NCBI GenBank assembly: GCA_023417935.1
Contig: JAEZDY010000021.1
Location: forward strand, 105,178 to 169,177
DNA: 64,000 nucleotides
Direction of reading: 5' to 3'
Origin: Bacteroidota bacterium
GTDB lineage: Bacteria; Bacteroidota; Bacteroidia; Bacteroidales; Lentimicrobiaceae
In this document: positions 44,098-53,090 of the stretch, piece after piece
Position numbering within the stretch: position 1 is the first letter of the stretch
How the letters are laid out: each line of letters begins with the position of its first letter
Made by a program: the position numbers and the translations under genes
The notes under the pieces: model-generated
What the model saw: the letters and a program-made list of their open reading frames with translations, nothing else
What the model was told of the DNA's origin: nothing
Databases searched by the model: none

Positions 44098-45063
44098 TTG
44101 AAAACATCAGAAGAAATAAGGGCTATAGCATTGCGTACCATTCAGGAAGAAGCAACTGCAATAGGCCATTTGGGCAGTTATTTGACCGATGATTTTAATA
44201 ATTGCGTCTCCCTTATCCTCAATTCCCGTGGCAGGGTTATAGTTACAGGTATAGGCAAAAGTGCAAATATTGCCTCCAAGCTCGTTAGTACACTTAATAG
44301 TACAGGTACACCGGCAAGTTTTATGCATGCTGCCGATGCAATACATGGCGACCTGGGTATGATCAGAAACGATGATATTGTAATTTGCTTATCGAAAAGT
44401 GGTGATACCCCTGAAATAAAAGTTTTGATACCCCTTATCAAAACCATGGGTAATAAAATTATTGCCCTTGTAGGTAACACCGACTCGTTTCTTGCACGCA
44501 ATGCTGATTTCCTGCTAAATACTACCGTACAGCGGGAAGCTTGTCCAAATAACCTCGCTCCTACTGCCAGCACAACGGCACAGCTTGTTATGGGTGATGC
44601 GCTTGCCGTGGCCCTGCTTGAATGCCGTGGCTTTAGTCGTGATGACTTTGCCCGTTATCATCCGGGTGGAGCTCTTGGCAAAAGACTATACTTAAGGGTT
44701 TCTGAAATTTATAAGGTTAATGAAAAACCTGAAGTACAGGTAACTGATGATATGCGTTCAGTTATTCTTGAGATATCTTCAAAGCGGCTGGGAGCAACTG
44801 CTGTACTTGATGGTTCGGTATTAACAGGTATAATTACTGACGGTGATATCCGCCGGATGTTACATCGTGAAATTCCTATTCATAGCCTCACAGCCAGAGA
44901 TATCATGACCCGTGACCCCCTAACTATTAACGCTGAGATATTGGTTGCCGATGCACTTGATGTGATGCGTAAAAATAATATTACCCAGATACTCGTTATA
45001 GATGACAATGTGTATGCTGGTGTTTTGCACTTGCATGATATCTTAAAAGAAGGTATTATTTAA
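44098..45063 (+). CDS. kdsD: Arabinose-5-phosphate isomerase (KdsD/KpsF family)
   Basis: A 321-residue SIS plus two-CBS-domain protein that makes D-arabinose 5-phosphate for KDO synthesis in LPS. The SIS domain (about 30-170) has VIVTGIGKSANIASKLVSTLNSTGTP, CLSKSGDTPEIK and the histidine-rich FARYHPGGALGKRL. CBS domains are at about 200-260 and 270-321 (GIITDGDIRRML, ARDIMTRDPLTIN). No ATG lies before residue 70, so TTG at 44098 (MKTSEEIRAIALRTI) is chosen, consistent with the promoter. It is followed by the CMD-like gene and lptB. Confidence 0.9.
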   Translation: MKTSEEIRAIALRTIQEEATAIGHLGSYLTDDFNNCVSLILNSRGRVIVTGIGKSANIASKLVSTLNSTGTPASFMHAADAIHGDLGMIRNDDIVICLSKSGDTPEIKVLIPLIKTMGNKIIALVGNTDSFLARNADFLLNTTVQREACPNNLAPTASTTAQLVMGDALAVALLECRGFSRDDFARYHPGGALGKRLYLRVSEIYKVNEKPEVQVTDDMRSVILEISSKRLGATAVLDGSVLTGIITDGDIRRMLHREIPIHSLTARDIMTRDPLTINAEILVADALDVMRKNNITQILVIDDNVYAGVLHLHDILKEGII

Positions 45064-45087
45064 CATAATTTGAACCTGCTTAACAAC

Positions 45088-45438
45088 ATGGGTAAATTAC
45101 TAAAAGAGTTTAACGGCTATAGGGAAAAGATGAATGAGAGGCTTTTATCAGCCGATAATAATAAAATCCTGAAGCGAATTTATAGTATAGATACTCTTAG
45201 CTATGAACCCGGTGCTCTAACAGCTGAAACCAAGGAAATGCTTGGTCTTGTTGCTTCTATGGTGCTGCGGTGTGATGATTGTATAAAGTACCATCTTATT
45301 AAGTGTCATGAGCTTGGCATTACTGAAGCGCAATTATTGGAGATAATTGGAATAGCAAACCTGGTGGGTGGAACAATCGTTATTCCGCATACCAGGAGGG
45401 CTATTGAGTTCTGGGACGACCTCAATACTGCTGAATAA
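45088..45438 (+). CDS. Carboxymuconolactone decarboxylase family (AhpD-like) protein
   Basis: A 116-residue small helical protein. The CxxC motif RCDDCIKYH (about residues 65-73) with the following histidine is the AhpD-type redox and proton relay signature, and the domain length is normal. Many members are peroxidase-like or of unknown role; this one is not assignable further. The ATG at 45088 is preferred over the TTG at 45070. It lies between kdsD and lptB on the same strand and is probably in that operon. Confidence 0.8.
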   Translation: MGKLLKEFNGYREKMNERLLSADNNKILKRIYSIDTLSYEPGALTAETKEMLGLVASMVLRCDDCIKYHLIKCHELGITEAQLLEIIGIANLVGGTIVIPHTRRAIEFWDDLNTAE

Positions 45439-45462
45439 GCATCAGAAAACTAAATATAAAGA

Positions 45463-46188
45463 ATGATACTCAGAACCGACAATTTAGTCAAGAAATACCG
45501 CCAGCGTACTGTGGTGAACAACGTTTCAGTTCAAGTAGAACAAGGTGAGATCGTAGGTTTACTAGGACCAAATGGTGCCGGTAAAACTACTTCTTTCTAT
45601 ATGATAGTTGGTCTGATTAAACCTATTTCCGGGCATGTTTACCTTGAAAATACTGAAATTACTGATATGCCAATGTATAAGCGTGCACAACTGGGCATTG
45701 GCTACCTTGCACAGGAAGCTTCAGTTTTCAGGCAACTGAGTGTTGAAGATAATATCCTCTCCGTGCTCGAATTTACCACTCTTAATAAAAAACAGCAACG
45801 TGAAAAGCTTGAGAGCCTTATTGATGAGTTTGGTTTGACTAATGTTCGTAAAAGCAAAGGGATTCAACTATCGGGTGGCGAGCGCCGAAGAACAGAAATT
45901 GCACGCGCACTTGCCGTAAATCCTAAGTTTATTCTGCTTGATGAGCCATTTGCGGGTGTTGACCCAATAGCTGTTGAGGATATCCAGAATATAGTTTCTA
46001 AGCTGAAAGACAAGAATATAGGAATTCTTATAACCGACCACAACGTACATGAAACATTGAATATTACTGACAGGGCTTACCTTCTTTTCGAAGGCTCTGT
46101 ATTAAGGTCGGGATCTGCTGAAGAACTAGCTAATGATGAAAGAGTACGGGACGTTTATCTGGGTAAAAACTTTGAATTAAGAAGATAG
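45463..46188 (+). CDS. lptB: LPS export ABC transporter ATP-binding protein
   Basis: A 241-residue ABC ATPase. Walker A is in LLGPNGAGKTTSFYMIVG (about 33-50), the Q-loop in IGYLAQEASVF, the signature in QLSGGERRRTEIARAL, Walker B in FILLDEPFAGVDP, and the H-loop in LITDHNVHE. The GPNGAGKTTSFYM and LAQEASVFRQLSVEDN features are specific to LptB rather than other ABC groups. It powers LPS extraction from the inner membrane through LptFGC. kdsD, a KDO pathway gene, is 400 bp upstream. It is convergent with the serine hydrolase (11-bp gap). Confidence 0.94.
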   Translation: MILRTDNLVKKYRQRTVVNNVSVQVEQGEIVGLLGPNGAGKTTSFYMIVGLIKPISGHVYLENTEITDMPMYKRAQLGIGYLAQEASVFRQLSVEDNILSVLEFTTLNKKQQREKLESLIDEFGLTNVRKSKGIQLSGGERRRTEIARALAVNPKFILLDEPFAGVDPIAVEDIQNIVSKLKDKNIGILITDHNVHETLNITDRAYLLFEGSVLRSGSAEELANDERVRDVYLGKNFELRR

Positions 46189-46199
46189 GTTTGATTACC

Positions 46200-47564
46200 T
46201 CAAATACTAACCATTGATTTGCACAACTCCTTCATCTCCTCAGCTTTATTGTCTTTTCCAATGGAGTGCATAAACTCAGCGGCCTGCATTAACTTACGTA
46301 TATCCGGTCTGCTGATTGAATCGTTTTCTTTTAAATCAGCAAAGTAATTCAAAGCTGCTTCCAGTCCTTCCTCTACTACTATCCGGGCAATTTTAGAAGT
46401 TGTCTGTAAATTTTCTTCACTGGTTAAAATACGTTCAATTTGACGCACTAACTCATGATTCGTAGATATACTAGTATTGTTGAGTACTATAATCGTATTT
46501 CCCTGTTCAATAAACCTGTGGAAATTAGTGCGTGAACCTTCCCAAATACCATTATGATATACTACCTTTGAACCATTGCATTCTCTTAACCTAAAGCCTA
46601 AACCATAAGGAACTTCCTTTCCCCCGGTGGTTACTGCCGGTGAAAACGCCATTTCAAGTAGCTCCTTATTAAATGGTGAATCATTGTATAAGGCCCTGTC
46701 CCATTTCAACAGATCAGAGGTGGTTGAGCATATTCCTTTATCACCAACGGGTCCATTATGATGAGAATCTTTGATTCTAACGTAACCGTGTCTTAATGCC
46801 CTGAAACCATCTATCTGCAATCTCTGTATTGTGGTGTCTGCTGATGAATAAACAAAGCTGCTGGTCATTTCCAAAGGCTTGAATATACGTCGCTGCAAGA
46901 ACTCGTTCAATGATAGTCCGGTAATTCTTTCAACCACTGAAGCTAGCATTACATACCCCGTGTTTGAATAATCATACCGGGTGCCCGGCTTGAAGAATAA
47001 GGGGAGTTTATATCGTGCCATCAAATCAATCACATCTTCATTGTCAGGGGCAGTATTCTGTTTCCAGTATTTATCAATTAGGTACATGTAATTTGGCAAG
47101 CCTGAAATATGATGCAACAAATGACTTATGGTGATAGCAGGATAAGGAAGTTCAGGGATGTATTTAACAAGTGAATCCTCAAAACTTAATCTTCCATCTG
47201 ACTTAAGGAGCATAATAGCTGCGGCAGTAAATTGTTTACTAACTGATGCCATTTGAAATATAGTTTCAGGCTTTACAGGCTCTTTGCGGATAGGATCAGC
47301 CAATCCGACAGATTTATTATAGATTTCACTACCTGACATGGCAACCAGAACATTACCACTAAAGCGGTAGTGTGATGAAAACCTGTTTATAACTGAATCA
47401 ATCTTATAGATAACATCTGATGCGAGTAGCTTATTGAGACTACTGGTCTCTGCATCCGTTAATATTTCATTTTCATTATAGTTAGCACTGGAAATACGTG
47501 ATTCATATGGGGCAAATCCGACAATCAGTAGTATTACAATTATAAGTCTTTGAATCAGTTTCAT
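46200..47564 (-). CDS. Serine hydrolase of the beta-lactamase/class C (DUF3471-less) family
   Basis: A 454-residue exported protein. It has a signal peptide (about 23 residues), then a penicillin-binding-protein-like fold: SVSK in MASVSKQFTA (about residue 108; family SxxK), YSN in RYDYSNTGYVML (about 198), and the HxG-like HNGIWEGSR (about 345). The C-terminal about 90 residues form a helical tail with EEGLEAALNYFADL. It is probably a periplasmic D-Ala-D-Ala peptidase, esterase or beta-lactamase-like enzyme; the substrate cannot be read from sequence. The promoter TATTTTTG lies at 47607-47614. Confidence 0.85.
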   Translation of the reverse strand: MKLIQRLIIVILLIVGFAPYESRISSANYNENEILTDAETSSLNKLLASDVIYKIDSVINRFSSHYRFSGNVLVAMSGSEIYNKSVGLADPIRKEPVKPETIFQMASVSKQFTAAAIMLLKSDGRLSFEDSLVKYIPELPYPAITISHLLHHISGLPNYMYLIDKYWKQNTAPDNEDVIDLMARYKLPLFFKPGTRYDYSNTGYVMLASVVERITGLSLNEFLQRRIFKPLEMTSSFVYSSADTTIQRLQIDGFRALRHGYVRIKDSHHNGPVGDKGICSTTSDLLKWDRALYNDSPFNKELLEMAFSPAVTTGGKEVPYGLGFRLRECNGSKVVYHNGIWEGSRTNFHRFIEQGNTIIVLNNTSISTNHELVRQIERILTSEENLQTTSKIARIVVEEGLEAALNYFADLKENDSISRPDIRKLMQAAEFMHSIGKDNKAEEMKELCKSMVSI

Positions 47565-47606
47565 GAGTTGGTTTACGCGGTTGATTTTTTATTCAAGGTT
47601 GCACCA

Positions 47607-47614
47607 CAAAAATA
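47607..47614 (-). promoter_or_regulatory. Promoter -7 element TATTTTTG of the serine hydrolase
   Basis: An exact match on the minus strand, 42 bp before the ATG at 47564. It lies in the short gap after pssA. Confidence 0.5.
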
Positions 47615-47654
47615 TAATTAAATGTACAAGTATAACAGAAAAATGTAAAATAAT

Positions 47655-48350
47655 TTACCTGTCACGTAAAATAATTGACATAAGGATATAGATCACTCCT
47701 GCCAACATAACTCCAAGCCATCCTGATAATAACACCAGAGCCATTGCAATTGTTATATATATGTAGCGAATCTTGTTCAGGCTGAAACTAAATCCCTTAG
47801 AAAACTTTATAGCGAACATCGGTATCTCTGACACCAGTAAGTAGCATGATAAAGGAATAATTGCAAGTTGCAGGTAAAAATTATTACCTAATACGGGCAT
47901 TTTACTGGCTACAATGGTAAAGGATATAATTAATACAGCATTCGCTGGAGTGGGCAAGCCAAGAAAAGATACCGACTGGCGAGTATCAATATTAAATTTT
48001 GCAAGCCTTAATGCCGAGAATGCTGCTATGAACAATGCTAAATAAGGCATCAGTGCCATAATACTGTTGGTTTCTGTGATATTATGCTGCTCCATTAGCA
48101 TAAACAGAAACAATGCTGGAGCAAGTCCAAAAGAAATAACATCGGCCAATGAATCAAGCTCTTTGCCTATGATTGACTTAGCATTGAGCATTTTGGCTAT
48201 AAAGCCATCAAGGAAATCCAACGCTGCAGCCAGTATAACTAATAGGGCTGCTGCCTGAAGATAGCCTTTGAACAATAAAATCACTGACAAAGAGCCACTA
48301 AGCAGGTTCAGGATAGTTATAGTATTGGGAATATGCGATTTATAATTCAT
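47655..48350 (-). CDS. pssA: CDP-diacylglycerol-serine O-phosphatidyltransferase
   Basis: A 231-residue integral membrane enzyme that makes phosphatidylserine, precursor of phosphatidylethanolamine. The CDP-alcohol phosphotransferase motif is in ALDFLDGFIAKMLNAKSIIGKELDSLAD (D-x2-D-G-x2-A-x8-G-x3-D-x3-D; the usual R after A is K). Seven or eight hydrophobic helices are seen. psd is not in this window. It is a single-gene transcript with its own promoter. Confidence 0.92.
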   Translation of the reverse strand: MNYKSHIPNTITILNLLSGSLSVILLFKGYLQAAALLVILAAALDFLDGFIAKMLNAKSIIGKELDSLADVISFGLAPALFLFMLMEQHNITETNSIMALMPYLALFIAAFSALRLAKFNIDTRQSVSFLGLPTPANAVLIISFTIVASKMPVLGNNFYLQLAIIPLSCYLLVSEIPMFAIKFSKGFSFSLNKIRYIYITIAMALVLLSGWLGVMLAGVIYILMSIILRDR

Positions 48351-48372
48351 CAGGAAAATCTAATTGTATTTT

Positions 48373-48380
48373 CAAAGATA
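48373..48380 (-). promoter_or_regulatory. Promoter -7 element TATCTTTG of pssA
   Basis: An exact match on the minus strand, 22 bp before the ATG at 48350. Confidence 0.6.
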
Positions 48381-48529
48381 AAACAATAAATCTACTGCAG
48401 CAGCGATTGCATAATTTTTCTGTCAACCTTATACTGTTGATAAAATCATGCATTATTTGGATTAATTGTTTAACTTTACCCAAACTTCATTGTTTATGTC
48501 TTATTGTTAAAAACCACAAACCAGTCAAC

Positions 48530-49270
48530 ATGGAAAGTACAAAAACTATAGAATCCCTAGGTTTTGTAATCAAAAAGGAAACCCTTAAACTACTCGAATC
48601 AGAACATAAGTTTAGTGAATTGATTCTTGAGGACCTTGATCCATATCCCGGGTTTTATGATCACTTTCATATCCCAGTTAATGAGGATGAAAAAAAACCA
48701 AGATCTATTTTTGCTATTATTAAGGATATGTCGTTTGAACAAATGGACGACGTAACGCGTATAACTAGTGCAATTGAAAAGAACTTTACCCGAAAGTTCG
48801 ATGCTGTTATGGGCCGTCTTACTTTTCAGAACAATCTTGTTACCTGTTTAAGGATTTATATGGATGACTATTCAGCTTTACCCCAGCTAATTGATCTGTA
48901 TAAGTTAAGTGGAATTGAATTCTTGTCCTCACGTCCGGTAAAGCCATACAGCACGCTTATCAACATCAGGAAGTACATGATTCTTGAACAAATCATTCCC
49001 ACGATATACCGTGATACTGAGCTTAAAGACACATATTATTTTACAGTTGAGAAATTTGTTAATTGGCCTAAATTCGAAACTGTAACCTTAAATGTTCGTA
49101 ATAATAATAACCATAAAGTGTACGACGCTGCACAGGCAGGGTACTACAGCCGTAACGGAATAGTTGAAATGGTGCGTATATACGATCAGAAAGCAACACT
49201 CGACAACCTTCTATTCCTGAAGGAAAAGTATGAAATTGAAATTGAACGCTCTCTCTACCAGTTATCATAA
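48530..49270 (+). CDS. Conserved-looking protein of unknown function
   Basis: A 246-residue soluble protein, MESTKTIESLGF at the start. I do not recognise a family. It looks alpha/beta, with an N-terminal helical part (IKKETLKLLESEHKFSELILEDLDPYPGFYD, read in parts) and a later EVMRIYDQKATLDNLLF segment. No signal peptide, membrane helix or metal motif is evident. The frame runs upstream to 48407, but the 5' part is a membrane-like, Cys-rich stretch unlike a normal N-terminus, so the ATG at 48530 is preferred. It is followed by an 83-residue gene after 21 bp. Confidence 0.65.
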   Translation: MESTKTIESLGFVIKKETLKLLESEHKFSELILEDLDPYPGFYDHFHIPVNEDEKKPRSIFAIIKDMSFEQMDDVTRITSAIEKNFTRKFDAVMGRLTFQNNLVTCLRIYMDDYSALPQLIDLYKLSGIEFLSSRPVKPYSTLINIRKYMILEQIIPTIYRDTELKDTYYFTVEKFVNWPKFETVTLNVRNNNNHKVYDAAQAGYYSRNGIVEMVRIYDQKATLDNLLFLKEKYEIEIERSLYQLS

Positions 49271-49291
49271 AATGATTTTTCTGCATTAAAT

Positions 49292-49543
49292 ATGACTTCC
49301 GAAGAATTTACCAAACTGCCAACTGACAGGAAGGTTCATATGGTATTAGCCGATGGAAGGGAACTGCTTGACAGGATATACATGTATTTTGTGGTCAAGC
49401 TATACTCTTTTGAAGGGCTATATGTTGAAATTTGGTATCAGCAAATAAGCAACAGAATTGACAGAATCATTGCTGTTGATCCTAATGATGTTTTACACCT
49501 CTACGAGAGTCAGATTAACATATCCGATCTTTTTGATTCTTAA
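49292..49543 (+). CDS. Small protein of unknown function
   Basis: An 83-residue acidic soluble protein (MTSEEFTKLPTDRKV.. ending ISDLFDS), with no recognised domain, signal peptide or membrane helix. The middle, VKLYSFEGLYVEIWYQ, looks like two beta strands. It is 21 bp downstream of the other unknown gene on the same strand, suggesting a shared function. Translation potential is supported by length and by the short spacing; no family is assigned. Confidence 0.6.
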   Translation: MTSEEFTKLPTDRKVHMVLADGRELLDRIYMYFVVKLYSFEGLYVEIWYQQISNRIDRIIAVDPNDVLHLYESQINISDLFDS

Positions 49544-49608
49544 TAATATATGCTTTTCTTTACCATGGGATGTAACTTAACCTAAATTAAGGGTGATTAA
49601 AATATGCC

Positions 49609-49616
49609 TATTTTTG
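49609..49616 (+). promoter_or_regulatory. Promoter -7 element TATTTTTG of queA
   Basis: An exact match, 19 bp before the queA ATG at 49636. Confidence 0.6.
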
Positions 49617-49635
49617 CCGGAAAATCAGCAACATA

Positions 49636-50844
49636 ATGTTTGAACCTATTCCCATTACCAACTTTAATTATTCCCTGCCTGACCATAGAATAGCGAAGTT
49701 TCCTCTTAACCGCCGTGATGAAACCAAATTATTGGTAATGTATGATGGGCGCATCACCGACACAGGTTTTAATAAATTGCCTGATTTTGTGCCTTCCAAT
49801 AGTATCTTTATATTCAATAATACCCGCGTTATTAAAGCACGGCTTGTTTTCCATAAGTCTGAAGGTGCACGGATTGAAATCTTCTGTTTGAATGAAGAGC
49901 ATGCAGGTGAGGGTTATGCCGTATGGAAATGTTATGTGGGTAATGCTAAAAAGTGGAAGCAAAATGACCTTTACCTCGAAGATCAAAACAGCCATACGGC
50001 TTTATCCGCTTCCAGGGAATCTATTGAAGGTGACACGTACCTGGTAAAGTTTAAATGGAATTCAGCGCTAAGCTTTGAAGAAGTTCTTGAAATATTCGGC
50101 AATGTGCCTTTACCCCCTTACATTAATCGCGAACCTGTTGCAGATGATCGCGAGAGGTATCAAACCATCTATGCCAGGCACGATGGCTCAGTAGCAGCCC
50201 CTACAGCAGGTTTGCATTTTACTGACCAGGTGTTTGAAGGCCTAAAGAAAAAAGGAAGTTCATTTGATTATCTCACATTACATGTTGGAGCCGGAACCTT
50301 TAAACCGGTTACCTCTGCCAATGCAGCTGAACATTCAATGCATGAAGAAAAAGTGATCATCAATCGCGATATGTTGTTAAGACTAATTCAGAACTTCCAG
50401 CAAACAATTATATCAGTTGGTACCACCTCCATGCGCTCACTTGAAAGCATCTATTGGCTGGGACACCAACTAATACATAGCATTCATACCCATCAGCATC
50501 CTGTCGGCGATTTTAAAATCGACCAGTGGTATCCTTACCAACAAAAGGGAAATATCTCTTCTATCGAAGCACTCAGCGCGGTTTATGATTTTATGAAGCA
50601 GCACAACTTAAAAGAGATGAGTGGGTATACCCAAATAATGATCGTACCAGGTTATAAGTTCAGGATATGTAATGCGCTGATTACTAATTTCCATCAACCT
50701 CAAAGCACCTTATTGCTTCTTGTTGCGGCCTTTATAGGTGATCACTGGAAAAGAGCTTATGATCACGCGCTGGATAATGATTACCGGTTCCTCAGTTATG
50801 GTGACAGTTGCTTGTTTTTTAACCACCACAAACATGACAGCTGA
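49636..50844 (+). CDS. queA: S-adenosylmethionine:tRNA ribosyltransferase-isomerase
   Basis: A 402-residue enzyme that builds epoxyqueuosine on tRNA from preQ1-modified tRNA and SAM. PLNRRDETKLLVM, FNNTRVIKARL, PPYINREP, GSVAAPTAGLHFT, LHVGAGTFKPV and the C-terminal YKFRICNALITNFHQPQSTLLLLVAAF are the family blocks. Length is near the upper end for QueA. It fits with the queuosine precursor transporter at the window start. The end overlaps the start of mobA by 11 bp, so these two share a transcript. Confidence 0.93.
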   Translation: MFEPIPITNFNYSLPDHRIAKFPLNRRDETKLLVMYDGRITDTGFNKLPDFVPSNSIFIFNNTRVIKARLVFHKSEGARIEIFCLNEEHAGEGYAVWKCYVGNAKKWKQNDLYLEDQNSHTALSASRESIEGDTYLVKFKWNSALSFEEVLEIFGNVPLPPYINREPVADDRERYQTIYARHDGSVAAPTAGLHFTDQVFEGLKKKGSSFDYLTLHVGAGTFKPVTSANAAEHSMHEEKVIINRDMLLRLIQNFQQTIISVGTTSMRSLESIYWLGHQLIHSIHTHQHPVGDFKIDQWYPYQQKGNISSIEALSAVYDFMKQHNLKEMSGYTQIMIVPGYKFRICNALITNFHQPQSTLLLLVAAFIGDHWKRAYDHALDNDYRFLSYGDSCLFFNHHKHDS

Positions 50845-51451
50845 TCGTTCTGAATTATCGGATACCAAGCGCAAAAACGTTACAGGAATTGTTATGGCAG
50901 GTGGTAAAAGCCTGCGCATGGGTGTTGATAAAGGCCTTTTGGTCTATCAGGGCAAACCAATGGTGACCTATAGTATCGATATACTTTCCGCATTATGCTC
51001 CCGTGTTGTAATCAGCTCTTCAACTCCTGATTATGAAGTTTTTAACCTTGAAACAATACCTGATATTTATCCCGGCTCGGGTCCTTTAGGAGGCTTATAT
51101 TCCTGTATGGCTCAAAGTGAAACGGAAGGCAATATATGCCTGCCTTGTGATTTGCCTTTTATGAAACTCCACATCATAGATCAGTTGCTCCAGGCCTTTG
51201 ATGGTACACGGTGTGTGGTTCCTCTTACTCCTTTGCCAGAGCCGCTTGTAGCTGTTTACCCTTTAACGGTTCTACCTGTTGTTAAGCATCTTATTGAAAA
51301 CAAAAAGTACAAAATGACAGCTATATATGAGCATTTCCCGGTCAAGTATCTCTCATTAAAGGATTTTAAGGGAGAAAATATTCTGGCGAGCTTTGCTAAC
51401 ATTAACTCTCCCGGTGATATCAACTCCAGCAATGAGAATAATTTAAGGTAA
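50834..51451 (+). CDS. mobA: Molybdenum cofactor guanylyltransferase
   Basis: A 205-residue nucleotidyltransferase, GTP-binding signature GIVMAGGKSLRMGVDKGLL (about residues 16-34), with the PGSGPLGGLYSCM loop and the acidic metal-binding LPCDLPFM (about 105). It converts molybdopterin to the guanine dinucleotide cofactor. The longest frame begins at 50738 inside queA; the ATG at 50834 places the signature close to the start and overlaps the queA stop by 11 bp. No other molybdenum cofactor gene is present here. Confidence 0.88.
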   Translation: MTADRSELSDTKRKNVTGIVMAGGKSLRMGVDKGLLVYQGKPMVTYSIDILSALCSRVVISSSTPDYEVFNLETIPDIYPGSGPLGGLYSCMAQSETEGNICLPCDLPFMKLHIIDQLLQAFDGTRCVVPLTPLPEPLVAVYPLTVLPVVKHLIENKKYKMTAIYEHFPVKYLSLKDFKGENILASFANINSPGDINSSNENNLR

Positions 51452-51504
51452 CCATCCCCTTTAACCAATAGAATACTTAATTTTGACCCATCTTTTAATG
51501 AATT

Positions 51505-52374
51505 ATGGCTGAAACCATTACCAGCAAAAAAAATAAGAATCAGCAGCCGCCTGTTGAAATGTCTTTCTGGGACCACCTCGATGCATTGCGCGGGCATCTT
51601 TTCCGCTCTGCAATTGCGGTTGTTGGCTTTGCCATAGTAGCTTTTCTTAACAGGTCGCTCATATTTGACAAAATAATCCTTGCACCCAAAGAACCGGAAT
51701 TTATCACAAACCGTCTCCTTTGCCAGCTAGGCAATTGGCTTAATACATATGTAGGCAAGTGGATAGATGTTAGTGGTCTCTGCATCGGTGAATACCAAAT
51801 AAATATCATTAACCTGAATCTATCAGGACAGTTTTCCACACACATGTCAACTAGCTTCTTTGCCGGTATAATGCTGGCATTTCCTTATATAATATGGGAA
51901 ATGTGGCGTTTTCTGCGGCCAGCGTTATATGAACAGGAGAAAAAACACTCAAGAGGAGCGGTCCTTTTTATGTCAATATTGTTTTTCATGGGTGTTTTTT
52001 TTAGCTATTTCCTAATTGTTCCACTAACGCTTAACTTCTTCGGTTCTTACAGTGTTAGTGACATGGTAGCTAATCAGATCTCCCTGGCCTCTTACATAAG
52101 TACAGTAGTTTCAGTTACATTTTCAGTAGGTGTTGTATTTGAACTCCCCATTTTTGTTTACTTTCTAACAAAGGTTGGCATTTTAACCCCTGATTTCCTT
52201 AAGCGCAACCGTAAGTACATGTATGTTATCATACTTACAATTTCAGCGATAATAACACCCCCTGATATATTTAGTCAGATACTCGTATCCATACCACTTG
52301 CAGCATTGTATGAAATCAGCATCCTGGTTTCCGCAAGGATTGCTGCCAACCAGCTTAAAGCCGAACTAGCCTGA
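51505..52374 (+). CDS. tatC: Twin-arginine translocase subunit TatC
   Basis: A 289-residue six-helix membrane protein that binds twin-arginine signal peptides. After an N-terminal cytoplasmic stretch of about 20 residues, MSFWDHLDALRGHLFRSA is the family opening (MSFxxHLxELRxR). YIIWEMWRFLRPALYEQEK and the conserved FELPIFVYFLTKVG follow. The region between helices 1 and 2 is longer than in E. coli (258 residues total). TatA/B is not in the window. Its last codons and TGA are the first unit of a 21-bp tandem array. Confidence 0.93.
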   Translation: MAETITSKKNKNQQPPVEMSFWDHLDALRGHLFRSAIAVVGFAIVAFLNRSLIFDKIILAPKEPEFITNRLLCQLGNWLNTYVGKWIDVSGLCIGEYQINIINLNLSGQFSTHMSTSFFAGIMLAFPYIIWEMWRFLRPALYEQEKKHSRGAVLFMSILFFMGVFFSYFLIVPLTLNFFGSYSVSDMVANQISLASYISTVVSVTFSVGVVFELPIFVYFLTKVGILTPDFLKRNRKYMYVIILTISAIITPPDIFSQILVSIPLAALYEISILVSARIAANQLKAELA

Positions 52375-52482
52375 CGAATTAGTCTGATCCTTTGCAGAAT
52401 TAGCCTTACCACTGAAAGAATTAGCCAGATCCCTGGTAGAATTAGCCTGATCACCCGGCACATTTAGCCTGATCTCTTTTCT
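52363..52482 (+). repeat. 21-bp tandem array starting at the tatC stop codon
   Basis: Units starting aattagcctgat occur at 52377, 52398, 52419, 52440 and 52462 (period 21, last spacing 22). The tatC end gaactagcctgac (about 52363-52375, containing the TGA) is a close copy, so the array seems to be seeded from the last codons. Five to six units are seen. Confidence 0.88.
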
Positions 52483-52533
52483 TTTTGTAACCTTTATAAT
52501 TTTTATGCGTCAAAAGCATAAAACCAGGAAAAC

Positions 52534-53088
52534 ATGAAAGAGAACAGATTATACCGTATTGTAAACGGTAAAGTTATTGGAGGAGTTGCCGGGGGACTAG
52601 CCGAGTTCTTTGGAATAGATCCAACTATTATTCGAATTGTCTTTATTCTGCTCACCATTATGGGTGGTGGCGGTTTAATAATCTACATCATTTTATGGAT
52701 TGTTGTGCCCGTAAGATACAATGTATACAACCCCTACGCCAATACCTATAAACGACCCGAAACATTTAGCGATACAAGTGCTGGTGTAGGTGAAACATAC
52801 AAAGGTTACGAAACCGGAACGCCGGTTGTTGAAACCATTGAACCTTCTCCTGCCGGCAAGATGGATGGAAGCCTGATTGCCGGACTTATCATGATACTGA
52901 TAGGAGGTTTCTTTCTATTTGAACGTTTCATACCTAATATACGCTTTGCCGATTTTTGGCCCCTGCTACTGGTATTAATAGGCGTGTTGATGATATTCAG
53001 GGGTTTCCCGCTTACCAAAAAAAGAGATGAGCCTATCAATCCTATCAATGAAAATGACAAGCAAACCAACAACGATTTAAATCTTTAA
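52534..53088 (+). CDS. PspC-domain membrane protein
   Basis: A 184-residue protein with a PspC domain at the N-terminus (LYRIVNGKVIGGVAGGLAEFFGIDPTIIRI) and one membrane helix at about 40-62, then a linker, and a second pair of membrane helices (DGSLIAGLIMILIGGFFLFERF, about 110-160). PspC-type proteins take part in envelope stress responses in other bacteria. Here no other Psp protein is next to it. Its stop is 2 bp before the next gene, so the two are clearly one operon. Confidence 0.85.
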   Translation: MKENRLYRIVNGKVIGGVAGGLAEFFGIDPTIIRIVFILLTIMGGGGLIIYIILWIVVPVRYNVYNPYANTYKRPETFSDTSAGVGETYKGYETGTPVVETIEPSPAGKMDGSLIAGLIMILIGGFFLFERFIPNIRFADFWPLLLVLIGVLMIFRGFPLTKKRDEPINPINENDKQTNNDLNL

Positions 53089-53090
53089 TC

